Source: Pezizomycotina sp. ARF18
Lineage: Eukaryota > Ascomycota
Assembly: GCA_002224055.1 (NCBI GenBank)
Contig: AZLU01000234.1
Coordinates: 1 to 63,360, forward strand
Direction of reading: 5' to 3'
Length of the DNA stretch: 63,360 nt
Positions 12,103 through 23,136 of the stretch are shown piece after piece (position 1 is the stretch's first letter; every line of letters begins with the position of its first letter). Made by a program: the position numbers and the translations under genes. The notes under the pieces were generated by a model. That model saw only the letters and a program-made list of their open reading frames with translations. It was not told where the DNA came from and did no database searches.

Positions 12103-13135
12103 CTTTTTTTTTTTCTTCTCGAGGGACGGCCCGCTGGTTTTTAAATTCCTTGAAAAAAAAAAAAAAGAGCAGCTGTCGTAGCGAGAACTGTAATAGTTTT
12201 GTTTGGCCGCAGTATTAAACAAACAGAAATGTTGCAGCTATGACAACTATGTTGATTATATCGATCGCAAGATTCTTATCCCTCGGAATGGAATGTTGAA
12301 GATTGAGCTCCACAGTGATCGATCCAAACCAGTAGATGAGCCTTATTTTATATTCCAAGATAAAAAGGACAGAAAAGGAGAGGCTAACAGAGGTATAATG
12401 AATAATGGTAAATACTTCGTGATGAAGCAAAGCAATAAAGAAGAAGAACTGGAACAAAAAAAGGGCGAAAAACTCTAGTTCGGTGATGTTCCGTTTGTAT
12501 ATTTGTGTGAGTGAGGTTGTATATATATGAATAGGTGAAAGGGTATTATATAGTAGTGCTAGGGTAGCTTTGATATTAGTGTAAACAATAATAAACGGAT
12601 ACTTCCCGTCCGAGTAACCGATGTCCTTTTGGGCCAAGGACCAAAAAAAAAAAAAAAAACATAGTGCCATTTTGGGATTAGCCTATTGTTTAATTAAAAA
12701 ACCCAAGTCACGTGATAACGAGAGGGATTTCTAATAGCCTTTTTCGCGTGTTTTGATTGGACGCGTAACGGAACTACCCGTTTTTCAACCCCCTCCAGCC
12801 TCCAGGCAGTCAGTCCATCTTTGCCTCACGAGTTTGCCTTGTGTGAAACAAATTTCGCGGACCTGCATTTCACCTATGAGTCTTATATATATTTTTACAC
12901 CGCCCTGTAATCGTCCCCTTTCCTTAAACGAAAAGAGGGCCAGGGAGACAGTATTTAATCGAGAACTACTTATACCTCGATATCTCTTCTCCCTTTCTTC
13001 CATTCAGCTCAAAGACCCTTCTTATCATCCTCCGTTAAGACCCTAGAAATATTAAACGTTTCCCCCGGTAGACGTGCTGCACCTTCTCCTTATACAGCTT
13101 AACAATCCGAATTCATTGTTACCAGAGTTGCCACC
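12103..13135. other. divergent promoter region kinesin/TDG
   Basis: The kinesin gene reads left and the glycosylase gene reads right from this 1 kb spacer. A 91-residue open frame at 12203-12478 is Lys/Glu-rich and unrecognised, and I do not call it a gene. There are A/T runs at about 12111 and 12642. Confidence 0.45.
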
Positions 13136-14171
13136 ATGAGTTCTAGCAGAACCACCAGGAGCATGACCAAGAATCTCAGGTCGAAGACGAAGCCACTTCT
13201 TTCAACGGGACTTGAAAAGTTTTTAAGTGGCACCTCGCGTGAGGCGACGGGGAGCCCCGCCGCATCCCGACGGCAGCGGTCACCTTTAAAGCGTCTCCAG
13301 AGCGCAACCTCCTCGCAACCCAAGAGCGCATCACGTTCACCGTCGCGTTCACCGTCTAAAAAGAAGAACGGGAGAAATACCAACAGCTATGCGCCACCTT
13401 CGGCTATGCCCACTTGAACGGAATCCCGGACCACATCACCCCGGGATTAATATGTGTGTTTATCGGCTTGAATCCAGGAGTTTCGACTGCTGTTGCTGGA
13501 CATGCGTAAGTATAAAATCAGATATAACTAAGCATATCGGCTTTCACTTATTTACATAAGTCTAAACTTTCTTTTGTATAAAAATCTCAACGCTAACTCA
13601 GACTTTTGGCATTGATACTAGCTATGCGCACAAATCGAACTTCTTCTGGCGATTAATGTATTGGGGCGGATGACCGGTCGCAAGTGTGAACCTGAAGACG
13701 ACGAAAACCTTCCGTCTGAATTCCAACTCGGATGTACCAATATCGTTTCGCGGCCTACAGCGAGTCAAGGCGAGCTCTCCAAGCAGGAGATGGACGATTC
13801 CGTCGCCGTACTCGAGGGAAAGATAAGATTGAATAAACCAGAGGCGTAGTATTGTCGGGAAAGCCATCTGGGAAAGCGTTTGGCGGGCTAAAAATGGCGG
13901 CAAGAATATGTCGAAGGACATGTTCAACTTTGGATGGCAGACAGCCATGAAGTTCGGCAAAGATACCTCCGCGGGCTACGAAGGGCCAGGATATTGTGGT
14001 GCCGTCCACCAGTGGATTGGCTGCTGGATACACTCTCGATTCAAAAAGAAACTGTGGATCGAATTAGGCGCATGGGTAAACCAACGGCGCGCTCAGAGGG
14101 CGGTTCTGACGGATACCGAGGACGGGCGGATGCCACAAGTACGCTCTCAACTTAAGGTTTTAGCACCATGA
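13136..14171 (+). CDS. G/T(U) mismatch-specific DNA glycosylase, TDG/Mug family
   Basis: Removes thymine or uracil opposite guanine, starting base-excision repair in the nucleus. The start ATG sits in a strong context (GCCACCATG). The first 90 residues are basic and Ser-rich, as in TDG N-terminal tails. The catalytic motif is clear: IPDHITPGLICVFIGLNPG, with the GLNPG asparagine of the family, followed by FFWRLMYWGG. Then come LGCTNIVSRPTA and EAVCIVGKAIWESVW. The second active-site segment, VVPSTSGLAAG, is readable near 14000 after frame repair. The end is IELGAWVNQRRAQ. One intron lies at 13506-13621. Single bases appear lost at about 13364, 13670 and 13990. The exact stop is uncertain. Confidence 0.9.
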
Positions 14172-15055
14172 TGTCTTTCATTTTTCTTCTACGGCCAAAG
14201 TTTTTTTTTACAAGCTCGAGACACGTGGTGAATGGACGATCCCGAGGTTCATTCAAATGGAGGTTTTCTCTCGAAGGTCTCACCAGTCGCGCAAACAAAT
14301 GGCATCTCAGTCAAACTTATTGATTGGAAATCTCGGCCAGGAAGGACATCGAGAAGCATGGAGAGAGCAAGTGTATACGGCCTACAAATGGATGACGCTT
14401 ACCAAAGATAAGTATCTTCGAGACCTGGTACAGCGCCCGCTTGTGTGACGTGGAACTCAAGTTGTCTACGACGAACGATATCCTTAGCTTGAAGGTATTT
14501 CTTTGGCCGAGCGATGCCTATGAGATTTGCGGTGAAGATGTATTATTATAGAAAGTTGGGGAGGAAACTCTTGGAGGACGTCGTTAGCCATACAAGTAGC
14601 CCAAGTTGTGGATCACTCACAATATGCAAACTCGCAGCACTTATCCAATCAGAGTACAATCTTATCTATATGCACAATTTAATTAAAGCAACAACTTCCT
14701 AGATCCCTTTTTTTTTTTTCGCCTCCCCTTTTTCTCCAGAAGCGAATTAAAAATTTGTTCTTTTTCCTAAGTCCTCCCCCTTTTTTGTTACTTATTTCTC
14801 TCTCCTTCTTTCTTTTCTTTCCCGGTGGCGGTCTCACACTTCCAAACGATGCTCAGCAAAAACGTCAGGTAGCGAAACTCGGTGGCCAATTGGAAGAGAA
14901 AAATAACTTTTTTTTTTTTTCTAACTTTTTCTTCCACCCCTTTTTTTCTCTAAAGTTTTTTAATGGGTTGAGCTCCACTGTAATATACTTATATATATTT
15001 TTAAATATAGCTACATTTAATCGGTTTATATACCTAGTCGTGTATAAATAAGTAA
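14172..15055. other. spacer TDG/GDA1
   Basis: This contains T-rich simple sequence and one open stretch at about 14199-14448 (plus strand, ending DLVQRPLV). I do not recognise it. It could be an unrelated small gene or a further TDG exon. Nothing else is supported. Confidence 0.4.
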
Positions 15056-17029
15056 ATGCAGTTCAGCGAGCCTGTGTCTACCGGAAAGAGCAGGGCGACA
15101 AATTTCTTCTTCGAAAGAACACGAAACAGAATCGAAGTATAGCTACGGACGACCCATTCGAGAGTCCCCAAAGCAGAAAACCTAATACGGACAAGAGTCC
15201 AACCCAAGCGAAAGAGATGAACCAGTCGGCGAAATCTCGGTATATAAAGGTGGCCCTGGTGCTCGCCTTTGTGATATTCGGCCTTTTCTTCTTTCCCAGT
15301 TCACACTAGTGTCGACGCTCCGTCTTCAGAGGCGCTTCGTACGTATTTCTAAACCCCTTGGATATTCGCTAGCTCGTGATCGTGTCTCTTCCGTCCTTAA
15401 AAGAAATATATATATATATATATTTCTAAAGCTAGTCCTATTCTTGCTGTTCATTTCATAACTAACGCGTCATTGATTTAACTGTTTCCAGGGCGGCCAC
15501 CACCGACATCTGAGCATCATGGAGCTTCCGACGTAAAATCTCCCATCCACGAAGCCGATACACCAAAGAAATCTGCGCCCAAAGAGGACTCTAGCAGCGA
15601 TGGCCAGTAGCGTCGGATCCCACCGGGGACGACCAAGTGCACCAAGTCTAGCAGCAAGTCGAAGCCCATCGTCCAGTACGTTATTATGATCGACGCCGGT
15701 TCGACGGGCTCAAGAGTACACGTATACAGGTTCAACAACTGCGGCGACACCCCGAGTTGGAAAGGAAGAGTTCAGGATGAAAAAGGGCGGCCTGTCAAGC
15801 TTCAAGGAGGATGCTGAAGGTGCCGCGAAGAGTCTGGACGAGCTGATGGAAGTCGCGATGAAGGAAGTGCCTGTTAAGCTGCGTCCTTGTACTCCCGTCG
15901 CCGTCAAAGCTACCGCCGGTCTTCGACTTCTTGGCGCAGAGCTCAGTGGCAACATTCTCAAAGCCGTCCGACATCGTCTCGAAACCGAATATCCTTTCCC
16001 GTTGTTAAAGACGACGGCGTTTCTATCATGGACGGAAAAGACGAAGGTGTCTACGCCTGGATTACTATAAATTACCTTCTCGGGAAGATTGGCGGACCTG
16101 ACCACTCGCCGACTGCTGCCGTCTTGGACCTCGGAGGTGGCTCGACGCAGATCGTCTTTGAACCGACCTTCCCCAACATCGAAGGCCACGGTATGCCGCA
16201 GAAGCTCGCTCCGGGAGACCACCATTACGATCTCGACTTTGGCGGTCGTCAGTTGATCTCTACCAGCATTCCCATCTCGGTTACGGTCTCATGGAAGCTC
16301 GCAAGGCCATTCACAAGGAGATTGTCAAGCCAAGTTTGGCAGCAAGCCTATTGACGCCTCCGAGCCGATCCTCAACCCTTGCGTCGCCCCTGGAATGACA
16401 CGTATTGTCGAACTCGACATGAAAGATGACAAAAATATGGTCAATTTTACAATGACCGGACCAGCGCACGGCGCCGGGTGGCAGTGCAGAATGTACGCAG
16501 AGAAAATTCTTTACAAGGACCGCGAATGCAATCTAGCTCCTTGCTCTTTCAACGGTGTTCACCAGCCTTCAATGGCCAAGACGTTGCTATGGAGGATGTA
16601 TATATCTTCTCGTACTTTTACGATAGGGCGCAGCCACTTGGAATGCCCAGTTCTTTCACCCTCGAGGAGCTCAAGGATGTTTACGACTAAGGTCTGCGAA
16701 GGCAAATCCAGTTGGGAAGTATTCAAGAGCGTCGACGGAGCCATGGCGGAGCTTGAGGATAGGCCCGAATACTGCCTAGATTTGAGCTTCCAATTCGCCC
16801 TTTGCATACTGGTTACGACATGCCTCTCCAGAGAGAGGTTAAAATTGCGAAGAAAATTAAAGGGAACGAACTTGGATGGTGTTTGGGAGCGAGGTATGTT
16901 TATGAAATGCTTTTATTCGCTATAATAAACGCAAGGAAATTATATTCAGCAAACTAACTTTTTTTTTTTTTCAGTTTACCGTTACTTTCTCAGGAATCTG
17001 GCTGGAAATGCAAGATACACGAAATCTAA
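15056..17029 (+). CDS. GDA1: Golgi guanosine diphosphatase (GDA1/CD39 NTPDase)
   Basis: Hydrolyses GDP to GMP in the Golgi lumen, so that GDP-mannose can be exchanged in for protein and lipid mannosylation. It is a type II membrane protein: a short cytosolic tail, then one signal-anchor ([15 protein letters not shown]) near 15250, a low-complexity stem, then the lumenal catalytic domain. All apyrase conserved regions are visible: [16 protein letters not shown] (15685), [13 protein letters not shown] (15900), [17 protein letters not shown] (16040) and [18 protein letters not shown] (16125). Further on are [13 protein letters not shown] and [20 protein letters not shown]. Introns lie at about 15335-15490 and 16894-16974. 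The last exon ends at 17029. Single missing bases break the frame at about 15130, 15755, 15770, 16010, 16250, 16325 and 16570. Confidence 0.93.
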
Positions 17030-17520
17030 TGGTCATAATAAGCGTAAAAATTTATCATTATTTTTTAGGGATTTTGTTAATCATGAGTTAATTTTCCTTT
17101 TTAATATATCTGATAGCTATTTCCTCTTTATCATAGCTTAAAGACGATCGTAGAGTATAGATACATCTTTTTTTTGTTCCCTGGTCCTTTCTTCTATTTA
17201 ATTTGTTTCTCTACTTGGGTATGCATGAAAGGTCGTCTGGTACTGGGAAATTTGGTTTTTGTTGTTTAATTTCATTTCACTTGCTCGTTTCCTTACACTG
17301 TTTCTGTGTCCTCTCACGCTAATTTAGATACAGTACTGTGGGTATCATAAACAGCCTAGATTTTGGCCGTAGCCTTGTAATAACCCGAATAATTCCGCAA
17401 GGCAATCTTCTAATGTACAGTAATAGTAACATGGTATCAAGTAGAACGCTTCTAGGCCATACAATCAAAAGAAAAAAAATCTCCCTTCTCCAAGTGATGA
17501 TGAGACACAGCACCAAGCTC
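17030..17520. other. convergent spacer GDA1/NOPCHAP1
   Basis: This is the 3' region shared by two converging genes. It is AT-rich with no supported coding sequence. Confidence 0.5.
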
Positions 17521-18700
17521 TCAACCAATTTCTTCGATGATAGGACGATTACGCTTTGGGGTTTGAGATTGTGTGCTGTTCACTTTCGAAGGCTCGATTT
17601 TAAGACCCGACGACGCTTCAACGTCTGAAGCCGATGACGAAGAATCGGAATCTTCGTCGTCAACTAGCGGCGCTGACAGGCAAGGAAATTGGCAATCCCT
17701 GTTTGAAAATCGTCTTTCTCCGTGTCGGAAGTTTTCTCTTCGAGTACACCGAGCCCTAGGTTCTTTTTTCGTAGTTATTACATGTTAGCAGGCGGAAAAT
17801 TCATGTAATGAAAACCCAAATGGCGATGGTTTTATTGTGTGTGTGTGTGTGTGTGTGTATTTAGATTGGATTCGCAAAAAGTAGTATCAGATTCAATTAT
17901 ATGATCGCGTTCACTTCACGGCAGCTTGAAATAGCCGCCTGTTCAAAAATTGAACTCAGAGTGAGCTGGGTTGGCGATAGATGATCATCATTTGGTTGCG
18001 ATGGCGAGGAATTCGCTAGAAATGGGTAAAGAAGACAAAATAGTCACTTACCATTCTATGTATGCTGCCTTTTTCTTCTTTCTTTGCGGTTTCCGAGAGT
18101 TGGATCGGGCGCTCTGGTCGCCGTCGCCAGCGTCAGGACCGCTATTAGCGTCCGTTGCGGGGGCACTATGATCTCTCGAGACGCATTTGACTTGGCGTCA
18201 AGGTCTGAGTTCGAATCCGAATTTGAATCTGCATCCGAACCCGAATCGAATCCGAGTCCGAGTCTGAAGCTTCGCTATCACCGTCGGAACTGTCCTCTTC
18301 ATCTTCATCCTCGTGTTCGTCATCATCCTCATCCTCTTCGTCGTCTATTTCGAGCTTCATGTCATCTAACAATCCGGCTTTCCTTTCACTTCGAGATCCT
18401 CGTTCGCAGCCTTCATCCGAGGCATGAACGCGGTCAATCTGGAGAGGACTATTTCCATTTATTATTCGTTACAGCGGTGTTAAGTTAAAAGATCTACTGC
18501 TAACATTAGATACAGTCAGGATCGGAAGGGCAAGAAGTCTGGGTAGAATTTATGTGCATATGACTTACGATCAGAAGACGACTCCGAGATGTCCATTTTA
18601 GGCTTCTTGCGTAAGGGCGCTAGATTGATGATCTCATCATCTTCATCTTCGCTGGGTAGAGGCCGTACACGGCTTTAGGGCTTTCGATTTCTGTAGTCAT
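17521..18700 (-). CDS. NOPCHAP1-like box C/D snoRNP assembly chaperone (DUF4598)
   Basis: The human family member bridges NOP58 and the R2TP chaperone during box C/D snoRNP assembly. The family signature is split over exons. FMPRMKAANEDLE is at 18390-18430. A long acidic Asp/Glu/Ser stretch follows at about 18166-18370. YIEM at 18053-18066 joins across an intron to NLGLGVLEEK at 17737-17765. The start at 18700 gives MTTEIESPK, then PSEDEDDEIINLAPLRKKPK. A first intron has donor GTAAGT at about 18570. The intron between YIEM and NLGLG is near 290 bases, long for this locus. The C-terminus depends on frame: one ends at 17664 (LACQRR), the other runs on through an Asp/Ser tail to 17521 (PIIEEIG). 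At least one base is missing near 18670. Confidence 0.75.
17836..17858. repeat. GT microsatellite
   Basis: A (GT)n run of about 23 bases inside the long NOPCHAP1 intron. Confidence 0.85.
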
Positions 18701-19197
18701 GGACGGTGTAGATATCCTTTGTTTTTCTTCTACTTAGTTTGCAGAGACTTTGAGGACCGAATTGTGGGAGAGTGGAAGAAATGGGAAGAAAAAATTTTTG
18801 CATCGACAAGGAGCAAGGTTATTTTAAAGATTTTTTTTTTTCAATAGAGTTTAGAGAGCTAAGGTCTTGGCGCGGCAACGGCCGCCTCAATTTAAAACCC
18901 TCGCCATTCCGGAAAACCAACCGAAGCGCTCTTGTACAGTCCCTTAATATTAACAAGGTCCAAAATCATATATACAACTACCCGGGTAACGCCTTATACA
19001 GCTGTTATAACCCTAAGATCAGGGTTCATCGTTGTCGAAATATTAGGTCACGTAAGTATTTAGGCACGCAGAACGACAATATACAAAATTGCAAAAGACG
19101 GCCAGAGTAGAAACTCCAAGAAATTTATCTCTGGATCAAAATTCCTCAAGAAAGAACAAAATAGCTACATATATGCCCGCTGAAAAGTTGTTGAGAG

Positions 19198-19229
<32 letters not shown>

Positions 19230-19231
19230 CC
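18701..19231. other. spacer NOPCHAP1/eIF4E
   Basis: This lies upstream of NOPCHAP1 and downstream of the cap-binding gene. It holds an A30 tract at 19198-19227, just past the eIF4E stop codon. No gene is supported. Confidence 0.5.
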
Positions 19232-20149
19232 CTATTTCTTGAGTTCTTCTTTCAAGCCAGAAGGCTGCAATGGTGCAGATGCTCCCGCTTTTGAGTCCGT
19301 TAGAGGCTTGAACCCCTTGTGTTCGCTGTGCTTTTTGTAGTAGTAGTTCTGAGGCATAGGCTTGAGCTCCGGCGGTATGCTCTCCAGCACCCGCTTGAGT
19401 ATAGCATCTATGCTCTTCTGGTTGGATCCGTCACGGTTCCAGATCAGGATCAGGTGCGAGTTGAACCGCACGCTGACCGATACCCCGCAAATGTCGTCCC
19501 CTTTCTCCACGACCTCCTGCAGCACCTCCCCGATCGCCATCATCAGCACTTCCTTCCAGAACTCGTACGATGTGTTGTTCGCTTTGGAAATTCGGAAGGA
19601 CCAGGCGCCGCCCTTGTTATTGCGCGGGTCTTCCCATATCGGCTTGACGTTCTTCTTGAATAGTAGGAACGAATCCCGTAGACTCAGCAGCTCGAAAGGC
19701 GTATTGTTCATGACTTGCCAGAATGCCTATAATTTCGTTGAAATTAAATTTATTAATACCAATTCTATCAGAGCCATGAACAAATTAAAACTTGTTAGGA
19801 GGGGGTGTATATACCTGAATAGTGCTTATTTCTGCAAGCTCCTTCAATTGATTCTCGTACTTTCCGTCGGCAGCAGCTGAAGCTGCGCCGCCGGCGGGCT
19901 CGGACGCAGCATTGTACCGGTCGTGCCAAAAGACCCATTCGTGCCGTAAGGGTAAGGGCGAAGCTTTTTAAGCATGTTCTTCCTTAGCGCTGCACGGTCG
20001 CCTCCGTTGCCTCCGTCGTCCTTGTCCTTTGCGGTTTGACCATTAACGTGGACCGAGGGCAAAGCGGAAGACGATGTAGAGCTACCAGCGGGGGCAGTCG
20101 TAGCCGCAGCCGCTTGTTGTGGGGAAGTTGCTGATGTAGATGAGGACAT
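19232..20149 (-). CDS. Class II eIF4E (4EHP/eIF4E2-like) cap-binding protein
   Basis: Binds the mRNA 5' cap; class II members often repress instead of promoting translation. Exon 1 (20149-19815) has an Ala/Ser/Thr-rich tail, then, after one missing base near 19965, the fold start RHEWVFWHDRY and KYENQLKELAEISTIQ. Intron 19727-19814. Exon 2 opens AFWQVMNNTPFELLSLRD and carries the cap-contact block IWEDPRNNKGGAWSFR. Then come FWKEVLMMAIGE, the D-rich ICGVSVSVRF and LILIWNRD. The tail MPQNYYYKKHSEHKGF recalls the tyrosine-rich C-terminus of 4EHP. At the position of canonical eIF4E Trp56 there is Tyr (KYENQ), a class II trait, while the Trp43 equivalent (HEW) is kept. The class call is inference from these residues. 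Confidence 0.9.
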
Positions 20150-20980
20150 TTTATGTTAACGGTGTTATTTTAGGTATTTGATTACTAGATATCGAAATAA
20201 AGGATTTCTCCTTGTTCAATACTCGCTAAGGTGTCGCTTCTTGTAAATCTGAAGTTTAGCGGTACTGAAAATCGGTGGATAATTAGGATGTTATTCCAGT
20301 GTGTCCTTTAGGAGGGGGAACGTAAGTCGAAATTTGAAGGAGTGTGGTTATTTAGCTTGCGAGGATGCAAGTGGGAATACGATTGTTCGACAAAGGAGAG
20401 AACAGGACTTGATTCTTTTTTCACAAGAAAAGGGTTTATATACTTATATGTATATATATACGGGGAAGAGAAAAGAAATAAGTATTATAAAGAAAAAAAA
20501 AAGGAGAAGTCTAAACGACTGTTTTACGGAGTATTTACATGCGAAGGAAGGGTGTGTGTGTGAATGCGAAGAGGAACAAGTTCAAAGGAAAAAGAAATTA
20601 CGTCGATTTCTCAATAATCGAACTGTATTCTGACTGGGCACGGGGAGTTGGGATGAGTACTGAAAGAGTTGCATGAATAATAGCAGTTTTACAGGGCTTG
20701 TATTTTTAAACCGCACTCCCCGATAGCCTTAATCGCAAGGGAGAAAACTAAGAGGCAAGTCACGCCGAAGCGCCGTGAATCAGGGGGGAGGTAGAAGCAC
20801 TCTGTTCATACAATATAGTTGAAACTGATCCTTAACCTATCATTCTTACTGGGCGAACAATACCCGGAAGACCACTTAGCAGGAGAGGCAAACGCAACGA
20901 AAAAAGTCCGTGCATCTACGGGTGTGGTGTTGCTCTCCGCAATCCTTGCATCAGATGATCCATATAAACAGAGACGTCGT
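20150..20980. other. spacer eIF4E/LAS1
   Basis: This covers the promoter of the cap-binding gene and the 3' side of LAS1. There is a TATA-rich patch at about 20440-20460 and purine runs. Open frames here are Lys/Glu-rich artefacts. I see no gene. Confidence 0.45.
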
Positions 20981-22780
20981 CTAGATCACGGCACCAATTG
21001 GATGATGCTTCCACGCACTGGCTTTTCTAAACCTTCCAGCGATTAAACCATTCCCTTTCGACGCGTCAGTGCCCAGAAAGCCAGCAGCGTTTGTAACTGA
21101 AGATTGGCCATCAGCGTTGTCAACATCCATGTCGTCACCATTGCCGTCTTTCTTCAAACTCCTAGAACCTGAAGACTTCGCTTCGGAACTTCTCCATTGC
21201 ATTCGCTTAGCTTTCATTGCCTCGATTCTAGCTTCAAACTCGTCGAGCTCTTCTGAGACGTCTCCGATGGGTCTCTTGGAGCTTGAGCTTGTTTGAGCTG
21301 GCAGCTTGGGCCGGGTAATCTGTGAAATGATCAATTGTTCAGTTGTCGCAATAGCATTGGAATATCTACGCATTGCTGAATGCGAGCCTTTAATAAGACT
21401 TTTGGCTAAACGGATCGACCTGTAAAAACATTTCGCTCACATAGGCTCAATATTAGTAGGGGAAAAATTACTTCCATAGTACGGCGTGAAATGATACTAT
21501 CGTCTATCAGACAGGGCGAGACTTTGAAGAGGTGATTTCCACATACCACTTGCTGGGAATTAAGATGCAATTCTTGATGATTTCTTGACGTCCATCCGTG
21601 GTTAGGCTAGAGCTGATCGCGTTTTCAAGCCATGTGTAGACGGCGTCTTTATATTCCGCCTCCTCTGGTTCACATCCATGTCTAGGATTTTATATTCATC
21701 CGCTACCGACTCTTCAAGGTGTTGGAGCACAGAAGTAGCCAGTTGCTCCGCGAAACCTAGAACTTGAGAATCCAGCGTCTCGATCAAGGGTTTCCAAAGC
21801 CGTGTAGCACTTTTCACAGTCTCAACCTGCCTGTATAGTATGATAAATATGACGTAAGCATGGGCCCATGGGAATTATACTCTCAGAATATAGATAGTTA
21901 GCTACCTTTCTTTGGGTGGTACCTGCTCATCGCTTTCCAGGATGGCATCAACAAGCACGGGTATTCCGTCGTTTTCGTTGCAGAGTGACACACAATCCTT
22001 CGTAATAGCGATTGTCTCTCTCGGTTGCTCGCCGGTTTTGAAACCAACCCTTCCGCTACCGAGGGTCGTCTGTGCAGTTTTACCCATTGCCTAGCTAACA
22101 TTCTCGCCCGCAATTCCTGCCCGCGGTTTCGCCCGACGGCAAACGTGGAGGACACGTCGTCGTTTTTACCGTCGATAGGCCCTTCCAGCTCTTGCCAGAA
22201 GTTCTCCCATAACCAATTGAGGGCTCTAGTACACGCCTTGCGAAGAACGGGTAAGGAAGGTAGAGACTCGTGCGTCGCCGCATGGCGGATCTCGACGAAG
22301 GAGGAAGGCAAACCCAGACTAAGGGCTAAAGTATGCATTGGAAGTGCGAAATGGGACTTTTGCGCCGGATCAAGCAGGCCGTTCACGAATCGGCAGATTG
22401 CCGTCGAGTAGGAGAGCTGGAGCGTGAGATTGGAGGCGGTGCCGGCCGGACTATCCTGGAGGACGGCTTCGGTGAGCTGCATCGTAGACTCGATCGCATG
22501 CGGTATTCGGTCGCGTGTAAGCCATGCTTTCACCTAAAGGTATTTTATGAAAGACCAAATGTTATTTTCGAAAAGGAAGAGAGTAAGTGTGGAGAATGAG
22601 GATGCCCCAATCATTCGTTTTCAAACTTAAGGGAATGGTTGGTCAAAACTTTCTTCCTTACCTGGTTCACTGCTTCGCGGCGCTGTCCTTTTCTGGCTGA
22701 TTAGGGTAGAATTGGGCTTTCACAGCGAGAAGGTTAGAAGTAGAAGCCCAGGCGACGAGTCTCGGCGGTTGGTGGCCCAT
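20981..22780 (-). CDS. LAS1: LAS1 pre-rRNA endoribonuclease
   Basis: HEPN nuclease that cuts ITS2 in the pre-60S particle, working with the Grc3 kinase. Exon 1 (22780-22662) gives PPRLVAWASTSNLLAVKAQF and YPNQPEKDSRREAVNQ. After the intron at 22534-22661, exon 2 continues VKAWLTRDRIPHAIESTMQL. The HEPN active-site motif RHAATHE (family RHxxTH) lies in LPSSFVEIRHAATHESLPSL, at about 22265-22305. LRKACTRALNWLWENFW follows, as in other LAS1 proteins. A middle part is read at about 21590-21820 (WLENAISSSLTTDGRQEIIK). The C-terminus is Lys/Ser/Asp-rich and ends SAWKHHPIGAVI at 20981, matching the W..PIG ending of fungal LAS1. A base is missing near 22690 and more in the middle exons, so the internal exon map is partial. 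Confidence 0.9.
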
Positions 22781-23136
22781 TAAAATATTAGAGGGTGATC
22801 AGAAGGTTGATGGGTGGTGATGATCGAGATACACCAAAAAAAAGTTCAGGAACGGGCTGCTGTCGGGAAAAAAAAAAAAACACCCTTTTTTTTTTTGGCT
22901 TTTATCTCGGCTAATCAGGGCAGCTATAGGGTAGCTTCTCTTTATCGACAAGGTCCATGACGTACACAACCAGGAAGCTTTAAATCCACAATTCCGTTGA
23001 ACACCTGCCCAAAGACGCAATTTACTGTAGAAAAAAAGCGAAATATCACAAACGCTGTCGCGATTACCCCTAGCCTATTTCTTCTCACCCTCCCCATACA
23101 CGCCGTCGAGTAAAGTGGATAACGTTAGTGTTGACG
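22781..23136. promoter_or_regulatory. bidirectional promoter LAS1/NAD kinase
   Basis: A 356-base spacer separates two divergent start codons. It contains A13 and T11 runs at about 22868-22898. Such dA/dT tracts are known to exclude nucleosomes in fungal promoters. No specific factor site is claimed. Confidence 0.5.

Noticed and set aside
12203-12478. 91-residue open frame
   Set aside because: Lys/Glu-rich, lies in a divergent promoter, no recognisable motif.
15777-16354. Programmed frameshifting in GDA1
   Set aside because: Breaks occur at many unrelated sites and in most other genes, so missing bases are simpler.
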